Shown in pieces: positions 1 through 6,375 of a stretch of 8,272 nt of DNA (position 1 is the stretch's first letter; each line of letters begins with the position of its first letter). A program made the translations under genes and the position numbers. Location of the stretch: contig JAKBCM010000054.1 of the NCBI GenBank assembly GCA_021807845.1, positions 1-8,272 of the forward strand. The letters are read 5' to 3'. The notes beneath the pieces were generated by a model that did not search any database, was not told the origin of the DNA, and saw only the letters and a program-made list of their open reading frames with translations. Origin of the DNA: Pseudomonadota bacterium. GTDB taxonomy: Bacteria; Pseudomonadota; Gammaproteobacteria; Legionellales; Legionellaceae.

Positions 1-31
1 ATATGAACGCTTGTGCGTCAGGGTCCTGTCC

Positions 32-86
32 CGGTGGTACTTGTTTTACATGCTCACAAGTTGCGCGTGAAAAACAAGCACCACCG
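32..86 (-). repeat. Hairpin inside the left repeat copy
   Basis: Bases 32-47 pair with 71-86 over 16 positions. The single exception (39/79) is A-C on the plus strand but G-U on the minus strand, which is the sense strand for this inverted copy. The stem sequence differs from that of the right copy although the loop core and flanks are conserved, so the differences are largely compensatory. Confidence 0.65.
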
Positions 87-128
87 TGCCACCCTTCCAT
101 TCAGATCGATCTAGTTGGAAGGGTGGCA

Positions 129-183
129 CGGTGGTTTGTCTTTTTCGCACGCAACTTGTGAGTACGAAAAAGGCGAACTACCG
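129..183 (+). repeat. Hairpin inside the right repeat copy
   Basis: Bases 129-147 (CGGTGGTTTGTCTTTTTCG) pair with 165-183 (CGAAAAAGGCGAACTACCG) over 19 positions. The three non-Watson-Crick positions (133/179, 137/175, 139/173) are all G-U compatible when read as plus-strand RNA. The 17-base loop contains GCAACTTGTGAG, which is identical in the other copy. A smaller hairpin follows in the tail (ACGC-ACAA-GCGT, 197-208). The pairing is seen directly; a role as RNA or as single-stranded DNA is inferred. Confidence 0.7.
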
Positions 184-327
184 GGACAGGACCCTGACGC
201 ACAAGCGTTCGTATATGGCACGATTAGTAAGAAATTTAATAAAATATCGATGTTGATAAATGTCAAGATATACTTAAGACTAATTGGAAACGCCCATGGA
301 CCCGAGCTCGTATTATTCATAAAAATC

Positions 328-693
328 CTAGAAGATAATACCGATAGCTACTTTGCGTAATTCACTCAATAGAACATTAAACGTGCGGCAAGCAGCTCCA
401 ATCGACATGCACTCGATGCCAATCCTTTTTTTTGATAAATATTGCATGATTGTAGGGGGTGGGAGGGTATGAAGAGACTGATGTCCAATAATGATGATTT
501 CAGGTTCTAGCGAGAGAAATGGCTCTATGGTTACGTCGTTGAGATCTTGTAGTGCATGGATGGCCCAGGGACAAATGATCGATGTATGATTTAGGATGAT
601 ACTTTGTTCATATTGGTTGTCACCAACGGTAATACTTGATTCCGAATAAGAACGAATGGTGTGTGAATCAAGTCCTTCTTGTTGAATATGCAT
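328..693 (-). CDS. Mth938-like (DUF498) domain protein
   Basis: This 121-aa protein is a single Mth938/DUF498 domain, the fold shared with mitochondrial NDUFAF3 and many small bacterial proteins; its biochemical role in bacteria is not settled. The family pattern is clear. An N-terminal beta segment with [15 protein letters not shown] is followed by the central PEIIIIG strand (residues about 84-90) and the C-terminal signature [20 protein letters not shown] (about 92-111), where the family usually has a G-V-E-x-M-x-T-x-A-A-C-R-T-Y-N-V-L-type motif. Length matches the family. The usual glycine-threonine-glycine after the central strand reads G-H-Q here, a mild departure. No convincing Shine-Dalgarno sequence precedes the ATG. 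The gene is divergent from alaC across a 58-bp gap. No signal peptide or membrane segment is seen, so it is probably cytosolic. Confidence 0.85.
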   Translation of the reverse strand: MHIQQEGLDSHTIRSYSESSITVGDNQYEQSIILNHTSIICPWAIHALQDLNDVTIEPFLSLEPEIIIIGHQSLHTLPPPTIMQYLSKKRIGIECMSIGAACRTFNVLLSELRKVAIGIIF

Positions 694-751
694 GGTGTTT
701 GCTGGCTTGATAATTTATACTGCGCATGAGTATAACACAAGGGTTTTGGTT
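694..751. promoter_or_regulatory. Divergent promoter region between the Mth938-like gene and alaC
   Basis: The 58 bp between the two start codons must drive both genes. On the plus strand TTGATA (707-712) and TATAAC (731-736) are 18 bp apart and could be a sigma70-type promoter for alaC, but the start site would then fall almost on the AAGGG ribosome site (739-743). TATACT (716-721) is an alternative -10. On the minus strand a TATAAA lies around 719-714. All assignments are by eye. Confidence 0.35.
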
Positions 752-1936
752 ATGAGTCAGTTTACGAGGATAAAGCGTCTTCCACCGTATGTATTTAACA
801 CATTAAATCAACTGAAAGCTGAGGCGCGAGCACGGGGCGAAGATATTATTGATTTTGGTATGGGCAATCCCGATCAACCCACCCCACAACATATTGTTGA
901 TAAATTGGTTGAAACAGCCCAACGGCCTGATACACATGGATACTCTATGTCTAAAGGTATCCCTCGTTTACGCCGTGCCATGGCATCTTGGTATGAGAAA
1001 AATTATGATGTGAAGCTTGATAGCGAAAAGCAAGTGTTAGCTACCATCGGTTCAAAAGAAGGCTTAGCCCATCTTGCTTTAGCCATTTCAGAACCTGGCG
1101 ATACCATTTTAGTACCCGATCCTGCCTATCCTATTCATACCTATGGATTTGTCATTGCAGGTGCTAATGTGAAGCAAATCCCCTTGATAGATGAAACGCA
1201 ATTCCTAGCGGCTATTGAAGAAGCCATGGGCCAAGTTTGGCCAAAACCAAAAGTATTGGTATTGAATTTTCCAGCAAATCCAAGCACCCATTGTGTTGAG
1301 TATGATTTTTTTGAAAAAGTCATTGCTTTAGCAGTCAGACATCATCTTTGGGTGATTCATGATTTGGCTTATGCTGATATCGTTTTTGATGGTTACAAAG
1401 CCCCCTCTATTCTTCAAGTCCCTGGCGCACTTGATGTGGCTATAGAAACGTATTCGTTATCTAAATCTTACAATATGCCTGGATGGCGAGTGGGGTTTGC
1501 CTGTGGAAATGAAGAGCTGGTTGCAGCATTAACTCGAATCAAATCGTATCTTGATTATGGAACCTTCACCCCCATTCAAGTGGCTGCAATTACGGCTTTA
1601 GAAGGATCTGTGGATTGTGTTCATCAGATCCGTGATTTATATGAAAGCCGTCGCAATGTGTTGTGTGATGGGCTCAATAAGTTAGGTTGGGTCGTAGAAA
1701 GACCTAGAGCCACCATGTTTGTATGGGCTCCTATTCCTTCATTTTATCGCCATATGGGCTCTGTTGAGTTTAGTAAATATCTGCTCAAAGAAGCCTTTAT
1801 CGCAGTTTCTCCCGGTATCGGATTCGGTCAACAAGGGGATAGTTTTGTGCGATTTGGATTAATTGAAAATATTCATCGGACCCGTCAAGCTTTGCGAAAT
1901 TTAAAACTTCTGTTCAAGAGAGATGGTTATCTCTAG
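752..1936 (+). CDS. alaC: Glutamate-pyruvate (alanine) aminotransferase AlaC
   Basis: This is a 394-aa class I/II PLP-dependent aminotransferase of the AlaC (YfdZ) type, which makes alanine from pyruvate with glutamate as amino donor in the cytosol. The N-terminus has the family hallmarks: [10 protein letters not shown], then [13 protein letters not shown]. Further along are the DPAYPIH segment, NFPANPST (substrate/PLP binding), HDLAYAD (the aspartate contacting the PLP ring nitrogen) and [15 protein letters not shown], where K238 is the expected Schiff-base lysine. The C-terminal FVRFGL carries the arginine that binds the substrate carboxylate. An upstream ATG at 692 would add 20 residues unlike the family. 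The ATG at 752 has AAGGG eight bases upstream and gives the normal length, so it is preferred. It is the first gene of a close-packed plus-strand run. AlaC-type is distinguished from related aspartate/LL-DAP aminotransferases by overall resemblance only. Confidence 0.88.
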   Translation: MSQFTRIKRLPPYVFNTLNQLKAEARARGEDIIDFGMGNPDQPTPQHIVDKLVETAQRPDTHGYSMSKGIPRLRRAMASWYEKNYDVKLDSEKQVLATIGSKEGLAHLALAISEPGDTILVPDPAYPIHTYGFVIAGANVKQIPLIDETQFLAAIEEAMGQVWPKPKVLVLNFPANPSTHCVEYDFFEKVIALAVRHHLWVIHDLAYADIVFDGYKAPSILQVPGALDVAIETYSLSKSYNMPGWRVGFACGNEELVAALTRIKSYLDYGTFTPIQVAAITALEGSVDCVHQIRDLYESRRNVLCDGLNKLGWVVERPRATMFVWAPIPSFYRHMGSVEFSKYLLKEAFIAVSPGIGFGQQGDSFVRFGLIENIHRTRQALRNLKLLFKRDGYL

Positions 1937-1937
1937 G

Positions 1938-2789
1938 ATGGATATTGTCGTCAATAGTGAGATAGATCTTCTGCCAGAAAATGGTGTTCTTATCGCTGAT
2001 GAAGGACATTTTTTTTATCATTTGATGCATTGTGTGCAGGATGTGAATGACGGTTTATCTGTGGCGAGTTTACTCTCTCACTATCATGAATTACCTGGCA
2101 CATGGGTGATTGTTTCACCGATTTATTGGCAGGCTACGCATAATGATGCCATGATGATTGCCAGTGGCCATTCATTACCACTCTCTGATGAAGAATCAAG
2201 ACTTTGGTTTGAGGCATTTCAGGCACATCTGAAGCTCGTTAACATGGACTTATACTACCATGATGCACATACCTGGCTGCTACATCGAGATGATATGCCA
2301 CCTATTTCAGCTCGTCCCACACACCTGCTTAAGCATCAATCATTGATGTCTGAATTAAAACAGCTGGATGATTCGCTGTTTTGGATACGTTTTATCACTG
2401 AAAGCCAAATGTTTTTTAGCTCGCATCCCTTGAATAACGCTCGCACCAATGTATACCCTATCAATGGGATCTGGGTATGGGGAAGTGGGGCATGCGCACC
2501 ACCTAACCAAAAGCCCATGATTTACTTTGAAGATGATCTGTATCCATATCTCAAACAGTTATCTACCAACACGCATCTCTATTCATGGCAAGCGCTCAAT
2601 GATTTAAATCGCTTTTCTGATATAGAACATAGTGTTTTAGTGTTACAAGACCTTACAAAAACACAACGTTTAGAGTTAGAAGAGCGAGTGAAAAAATATG
2701 TGACTCGTTGGTATTGGAATAATAAAGTGTATACCTTGCCTAAAAGAAGGGCATGGCAGACATGGATAAGAAGGAGCTTAAAAAAGTGA
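1938..2789 (+). CDS. RpfE-like / phosphoglycerate-mutase-like protein of unknown function
   Basis: This protein of about 283 aa resembles a family found beside recJ in several gammaproteobacteria and variously annotated as RpfE-type regulator or cofactor-independent phosphoglycerate mutase. The clearest marker is PINGIWVWGSGA (about residues 174-185). Upstream are SHPLNNAR and an N-terminal stretch with a P-x-H/Y-W-type segment (VSPIYWQATHNDA). The C-terminal part carries a Y-S-W-Q-A-L segment and a tryptophan-rich basic end. I see none of the metal-binding motifs of true cofactor-independent phosphoglycerate mutases, so that label should not be taken as an activity. The start is uncertain. 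ATG 1938 begins one base after the alaC stop, suggesting coupling; ATG 1923 overlaps alaC and would add five residues. Neither has a well-placed ribosome site. The 3' end overlaps the recJ start. No signal peptide is seen. Confidence 0.6.
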   Translation: MDIVVNSEIDLLPENGVLIADEGHFFYHLMHCVQDVNDGLSVASLLSHYHELPGTWVIVSPIYWQATHNDAMMIASGHSLPLSDEESRLWFEAFQAHLKLVNMDLYYHDAHTWLLHRDDMPPISARPTHLLKHQSLMSELKQLDDSLFWIRFITESQMFFSSHPLNNARTNVYPINGIWVWGSGACAPPNQKPMIYFEDDLYPYLKQLSTNTHLYSWQALNDLNRFSDIEHSVLVLQDLTKTQRLELEERVKKYVTRWYWNNKVYTLPKRRAWQTWIRRSLKK

Positions 2790-2791
2790 TG
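2771..2791 (+). promoter_or_regulatory. Ribosome site and coupled stop/start that decide the recJ start
   Basis: AAGGAG (2771-2776) lies inside the end of the upstream gene. The upstream TGA (2787-2789) shares its A with the ATG at 2789 (TGATG), an arrangement typical of translational coupling. In-frame ATGs at 2753 and 2762 lie upstream of this ribosome site and have no comparable one of their own. Confidence 0.6.
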
Positions 2792-4534
2792 CTCATTAAA
2801 CAGCGAGAGCTACCAAAGACATTGCCAAAACTAGATATACGATACCCTATTTTACAACGCATTTTTGCGGCACGAGGCATAGAATCTTCAGAGCAGTTAG
2901 ACATGAGTTTGCAAGCATTGCTTCCCTACTCTTCAATGAAAGATATTGAAAAAGCAGCCAATCGTTTAGAAAAAGCGTTGTTCAATCAAGAAAAAATTTT
3001 AATTATTGGTGATTTTGATGCAGATGGAGCAACATCTACTGCTTTAGCAGTATCAGCATTGAAGTACATGGGGGCTTATCAGGTTGATTTTTTAGTCCCA
3101 AATCGCTTTGAGTTTGGTTATGGCTTAACCCCTGCCATTGTTCAGGTTGCCAAAAAAAGAGAGCCAGAGCTCATCATTACGGTAGATAATGGGATTGCAA
3201 GCATTGAGGGAGTTGAGGTGGCCAATGCACTAGGTATCGATGTTTTGATTACCGATCATCATTTGCCTGCGGAAAAACTGCCAAATGCTTGTGCTATTGT
3301 AAATCCCAATCAACCGGGATGCTCATTTCCGAGCAAATCCATTGCAGGCGTTGGGGTTATTTTTTATGTGATGTTAGCACTCAGACAGTCCTTGAGACAA
3401 AATGGATGGTTTAAGACACAGCAGTTGACCGAACCTAATATGGCGCAATTTCTTGACTTAGTGACTTTGGGCACAGTGGCCGATGTGGTGGGGCTTGATC
3501 AAAATAATCGGATCTTAGTCAGTCAAGGATTAAAAAGGATCCGACAGGGCTTATGTCGACAAGGGATTAAGGCCCTAATTGAAGTTTCTGGTAAGCGTTG
3601 TGAACAATTACGTGAAAGCGATATTGGTTTTGTTGTCGCTCCTCGGTTAAATGCTGCAGGAAGGCTAGATGACATGTCCTTAGGCATTGAGTGCTTATTA
3701 TGTGACGATTTCAGTGAGGCACAACAGAAAGCTCGCCACTTAGATGAGTTGAATATAGAGCGTCGGCGAATCGAAAATGAAATGAAAGATCAAGCGATGG
3801 TATTGCTTGATAAATTATCTTTGAGTGATGCACAAGCAGTCAATCATCTCCCTTTGGTCCTTTGTCTGTTTGAGGAGTCATGGCATCAGGGCGTGATAGG
3901 AATTTTAGCTGGTCGTTTAAAAGAACGTTTTCATCGACCAGCATTTGCATTTGCTGCAGTCAGTCCTTCGGAGCTAAAAGGCTCTGCTCGTTCCATTGCT
4001 GGTTTGAATATTCGTGATGTATTGGCAGCTATTGATAAGGACCATCCAGGGTTAATCAGTAAATTTGGTGGACATGCTATGGCTGCTGGACTGAGTATAC
4101 CTCATGAGTCTTTTTTACCTTTTAAAGAGGCACTCCTTGCTGAGGTGAATAAACACATCAATCTATCACAGTGTGCAGGTGAGCTTTTTACGGATGGCCC
4201 GTTGGATCCCAATGAAATCACTTTGGAGGTGTCTTCATTATTGCGAGATGCAGGTCCCTGGGGACAACAATTTCCTGAACCCATGTTTAATAATATTTTT
4301 GAAATATTAGATCAAAGGATTGTGGGCCAAAATCATTTAAAATTAACTTTGCAGCATGAGAAGGGTGATGATCCTATCGATGCAATCGCATTTAATGTTG
4401 ATCCCAAACTATGGCCTAATCATCGAGCACGCTATCTGTATGCCGCTTATAGATTAGACAACAATGAATATAATGGTCGAACAAAACTGCAACTCGTCCT
4501 CACAGCTATTGAAGCCATGCCTACGTTAGGCTAA
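2789..4534 (+). CDS. recJ: Single-stranded-DNA-specific 5'-3' exonuclease RecJ
   Basis: This is a full-length RecJ of 581 aa (E. coli RecJ is 577), which degrades single-stranded DNA 5' to 3' in RecFOR recombination, base-excision and mismatch repair. The DHH phosphoesterase core is intact: DFDADGATS (D75, D77, D79), TVDNG (D133), TDHHLP (D156-H157-H158) and LVTLGTVADVV; these acidic and histidine residues bind the catalytic manganese ions. APRLNAAGRLDDM follows. The DHHA1 substrate-binding part includes WHQGVIGILAGRLKERF and KFGGHAMAAGLS (about 425-436). The C-terminal OB-fold region contains LLRDAGPWGQQFPEP. The start at 2789 aligns best with the E. coli N-terminus and has an upstream AAGGAG; starts at 2753 or 2762 would add 12 or 9 residues. 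It overlaps the upstream gene by one base and is followed by pgl after 13 bp. Nothing looks broken. Confidence 0.97.
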   Translation: MLIKQRELPKTLPKLDIRYPILQRIFAARGIESSEQLDMSLQALLPYSSMKDIEKAANRLEKALFNQEKILIIGDFDADGATSTALAVSALKYMGAYQVDFLVPNRFEFGYGLTPAIVQVAKKREPELIITVDNGIASIEGVEVANALGIDVLITDHHLPAEKLPNACAIVNPNQPGCSFPSKSIAGVGVIFYVMLALRQSLRQNGWFKTQQLTEPNMAQFLDLVTLGTVADVVGLDQNNRILVSQGLKRIRQGLCRQGIKALIEVSGKRCEQLRESDIGFVVAPRLNAAGRLDDMSLGIECLLCDDFSEAQQKARHLDELNIERRRIENEMKDQAMVLLDKLSLSDAQAVNHLPLVLCLFEESWHQGVIGILAGRLKERFHRPAFAFAAVSPSELKGSARSIAGLNIRDVLAAIDKDHPGLISKFGGHAMAAGLSIPHESFLPFKEALLAEVNKHINLSQCAGELFTDGPLDPNEITLEVSSLLRDAGPWGQQFPEPMFNNIFEILDQRIVGQNHLKLTLQHEKGDDPIDAIAFNVDPKLWPNHRARYLYAAYRLDNNEYNGRTKLQLVLTAIEAMPTLG

Positions 4535-4547
4535 CAAGGAAATTGCT

Positions 4548-5240
4548 ATGCAATTGCACCGCTTTTCTGAAGTTTACTCTATGAATCAGCATTTTTCAGA
4601 ACAGATTGCACTCATTTTACAGCGGGCGATAGAGGAGAGAGGGTGCGCGTATCTTGTTGTTTCAGGCGGTAAGACCCCGAGGGCTTTATTTGTCTTATTG
4701 TCTCATGTTGCCATAAACTGGTCTCTTGTTACGATTATTTTGGCAGATGAACGTGATGTAGCCACGACCTCAGAAGACAGTAATGAATACTTAGTGAAAA
4801 CGTATTTTTTACAAAATCAAGCTGCAAAAGCCCATTTTATAGGCCTAAGGAGTGATCTAGAATCGCGTTCCGAGCGTTTCATAGACATTCAAACGAAAAT
4901 TGCAGCGCTCCCTCAATGTGATATCGTTATTTTAGGGTTGGGTGAGGATGGACATACAGCCTCTTTGTTCCCTGGGAGTCAAGGTATTTTTCTTGGTTTA
5001 TCAGATCATCCTGCACAGGATGTGGTGGAAATTATACCTACTGAGGCGCCTTTTATACGGTTCTCCTTAACAAAAAAGAGATTACAGAACACCCGGCATC
5101 TTTTTTTACATATCATAGGTCAAACAAAATTGTCAGTCCTTTATCAAGCAGAAGCGCTGATGGATGCTAATAAGATGCCTATATGTGCGTTTATGGGCGA
5201 TGCAAAACCTGAATTGCAGGTGATGTTCGCGCCTTGTTGA
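4548..5240 (+). CDS. pgl: 6-phosphogluconolactonase (DevB/Pgl type)
   Basis: This 230-aa protein is a DevB/SOL-type 6-phosphogluconolactonase, which hydrolyses 6-phosphogluconolactone to 6-phosphogluconate after glucose-6-phosphate dehydrogenase, feeding the pentose phosphate or Entner-Doudoroff route. Seen in order are the phosphate-binding loop VSGGKTP (about 38-44), LADERDV (65-71; the family usually has DERWV), SNE (78-80), and the signature GLGEDGHTASLFPG (130-143) with the expected catalytic H136. K194 lies in the C-terminal GQTK segment. The ATG has AAGGAAA at 4536-4542, five bases upstream, and follows the recJ stop by 13 bp, so it is probably cotranscribed with recJ. Its usual partners zwf and edd are not in the window, and the next gene is on the other strand. 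It looks intact and is presumably cytosolic. Confidence 0.93.
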   Translation: MQLHRFSEVYSMNQHFSEQIALILQRAIEERGCAYLVVSGGKTPRALFVLLSHVAINWSLVTIILADERDVATTSEDSNEYLVKTYFLQNQAAKAHFIGLRSDLESRSERFIDIQTKIAALPQCDIVILGLGEDGHTASLFPGSQGIFLGLSDHPAQDVVEIIPTEAPFIRFSLTKKRLQNTRHLFLHIIGQTKLSVLYQAEALMDANKMPICAFMGDAKPELQVMFAPC

Positions 5241-5357
5241 GGTGTCGCGGATGAATTGCTTGCCTGCTTGGGTTCTTCTTTCGCGTCATCCCTCAGTAGC
5301 TCAGGATGTCGGTGCTAACGGACAAGAGCAAAATCAATGAACGTTGACTGGGGCCTG

Positions 5358-5390
5358 TCACCGAACCTAGATTAGGTCTAGGAGCGGTGA
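5358..5390. terminator. Hairpin between convergent genes, possible bidirectional terminator
   Basis: TCACCG (5358-5363) pairs with CGGTGA (5385-5390), and CCTAGA (5366-5371) pairs with TCTAGG (5377-5382), with a five-base loop TTAGG and a small AA/AG internal mismatch. It lies between the pgl stop and the stop of the minus-strand membrane protein gene, where both transcripts should end. No run of T follows on either strand, so intrinsic termination is uncertain. The rest of 5241-5402 shows no gene. Confidence 0.45.
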
Positions 5391-5402
5391 GTATTTGGCA
5401 AT

Positions 5403-5756
5403 CTAATTGCTGGCTCCGGTTTGTATTCTTCGTCGAAAGAAATTTCTTAAGAAGTAGATGATCATCCCAACAAGAAACCATGAAAATAGCATACTTCCTA
5501 ATCCATGACTCATGAATAAACTAGTGATTAGGCTGCCTAGGAGGAGGCCTGTGAGTGTGCCGCGCCATCGATTGTGGTTCAATCCTCTTGTTGCAGCAGA
5601 TGGGGTTTTAGATGCTTGTCGAGATTGGGTGAACATCTGTTTGGAGCGAAACATCCCAAAACCACCACGACCAGAAAATCCTCTGGCAGAAGCTTCGTGG
5701 ATGGTTAGACTAAAAGCACTGACAATAAGAAGAAGCGTAATGATGAGTTGTCTCAT
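5403..5756 (-). CDS. Small exported/membrane protein resembling the N-terminal part of bacterial Tim44-like proteins
   Basis: This 117-aa protein begins with a clear signal peptide (MRQLIITLLLIVSAFSLTIHEASA, likely cut after residue 24) followed by a glycine/arginine-rich stretch (RGFSGRGGFGMFRS). After a polar linker (about 35-65) come two hydrophobic segments, roughly 67-83 (rich in G and L) and 88-104, and a basic end NFFRRR. This order (signal, G-rich start with an FG-x-x-R-type element, linker, paired hydrophobic helices, basic tail) is what I recognise from the N-terminal half of bacterial Tim44-domain proteins, which normally continue into a folded Tim44 domain of about 150 residues. 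That domain is absent here, and the 162 bp beyond the stop encode nothing like it. AGGA lies seven bases upstream of the ATG. It could be a truncated remnant or a stand-alone short membrane protein; function unknown. Confidence 0.65.
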   Translation of the reverse strand: MRQLIITLLLIVSAFSLTIHEASARGFSGRGGFGMFRSKQMFTQSRQASKTPSAATRGLNHNRWRGTLTGLLLGSLITSLFMSHGLGSMLFSWFLVGMIIYFLRNFFRRRIQTGASN

Positions 5757-5779
5757 GATGAAGTCCTGATGATGAGTAA

Positions 5780-5793
5780 ATGTGTCATTATAA
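5780..5793 (-). promoter_or_regulatory. Candidate -10 box for the Tim44-N-like gene
   Basis: On the minus strand a perfect TATAAT occupies 5792-5787, about 31 bases upstream of the ATG. It would give a start near 5780 and a leader of some 24 bases. No good -35 box is seen at the usual spacing, so this is tentative. Confidence 0.35.
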
Positions 5794-5867
5794 CTGAATT
5801 CATATAGAAATAGCAGGCCAAAAAGAATATGATTGAAAACGGTCGCGACTCGGTGTGACTGACCATT

Positions 5868-6287
5868 ATGCTTGAGATTATTACTGTGAACATCAGAAGA
5901 CTAAGACAAAACCTCCTTTTTTTAATCGCGGCCTTTTACGTTCACTTTATTTCAGCAGCAAGCCATCACCCACAAACGTTTTTAAAAGAAGTTCGTGGAA
6001 AACCTCATGAAGGAGAGAAGATTGTGGAGCACTATTGTGCTCTATGTCATGCATCAAATCCTATGATTCAGGTAGGTGCCCCGCGAATGGGTCAACCTCT
6101 TGACTGGGCCCCTCGAATGAAGCAAGGTCTAGAGGTTTTAATAAAGCATACCGATGAAGGTTTAAATGCCATGCCTCCTCGTGGGGGATGCTTTGAGTGT
6201 AGCGATGAACAATTGAAACTGGCGGTCCTTGCACTCTTACCAAAAGGCACAAAAAACAGCACACCAAAAGACCTTGAAGGCAAATAA
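5868..6287 (+). CDS. Cytochrome c5-like periplasmic c-type cytochrome
   Basis: This 139-aa protein is a single-heme class I cytochrome c, probably an exported electron carrier. The N-terminus has basic residues then a hydrophobic run (NLLFLIAAFYVHFISAA), a signal peptide probably cut near ISAASHH. The heme site is C57-A-L-C60-H61 (His as proximal ligand). M102 in MPPRGG is the expected distal ligand. CFEC (C108, C111) right after it matches the extra cysteine pair typical of cytochrome c5, which forms a disulfide; SDEQLKLAVLALL is the C-terminal helix of that family. A GTG at 5886 would start directly at VNIRRLRQ and give a tidier signal peptide; neither start has a strong ribosome site. It is divergent from the Tim44-N-like gene and precedes an L,D-transpeptidase by 88 bp. 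Its redox partner cannot be told from this window. Confidence 0.88.
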   Translation: MLEIITVNIRRLRQNLLFLIAAFYVHFISAASHHPQTFLKEVRGKPHEGEKIVEHYCALCHASNPMIQVGAPRMGQPLDWAPRMKQGLEVLIKHTDEGLNAMPPRGGCFECSDEQLKLAVLALLPKGTKNSTPKDLEGK

Positions 6288-6375
6288 AAAAGCACAAAGT
6301 ATAAAAAATTTATAAAAAACCCTAAACCTATTAGCAATCTTCCCGATACATAAGAAAAAAGAGGGAGGATTAACT

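Larger units (their letters stand above)
1..215. repeat. Long imperfect inverted repeat: two facing copies of a ~100-bp hairpin element
   Basis: The left arm (1-99) and right arm (116-215) are reverse complements over about 100 bp. Near-perfect blocks are 81-99 with 116-134, and 5-35 with 180-210. The blocks between are more diverged. The 16-bp centre (100-115) includes the self-complementary AGATCGATCT. The outer end may continue beyond base 1, since the right arm has two extra bases near its end. Taking the right copy on the plus strand and the left copy on the minus strand as the same sense, both contain the same order: a conserved lead (TGGAAGGGTGGCACGGTGG), a stem-loop, a conserved loop (GCAACTTGTGAG) and a conserved tail ending GACGCACAAGCGTTC. 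The repeat is richer in GC than its surroundings. It is probably a dispersed, non-autonomous repeat; no transposase is present and its family is not recognised. Confidence 0.9.

Noticed and set aside
115..360. Open frames on both strands (111-320 minus, 115-360 plus) that begin in the inverted repeat
   Set aside because: They are by-products of the repeat running into unrelated A/T-rich sequence, with no ribosome site and no recognisable protein.
692..751. Upstream ATG giving AlaC 20 extra residues
   Set aside because: The extension is unlike the family, overlaps the divergent promoter region, and the ATG at 752 has a good ribosome site.
5241..5402. Possible remnant of a Tim44 domain or of a zwf/edd gene in the gap after pgl
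   Set aside because: Reading both strands showed no stretch resembling those proteins; only a hairpin is evident.
5512..5769. Plus-strand frame opposite the Tim44-N-like gene
   Set aside because: It is antisense to a gene with a clear signal peptide and ribosome site, and its translation is arginine-rich and featureless.
6300..6314. TATAAA-AAA-TTTATA hairpin after the cytochrome gene as a terminator
   Set aside because: The stem is only six A/T pairs and too weak to call; the stretch is generally A-rich.
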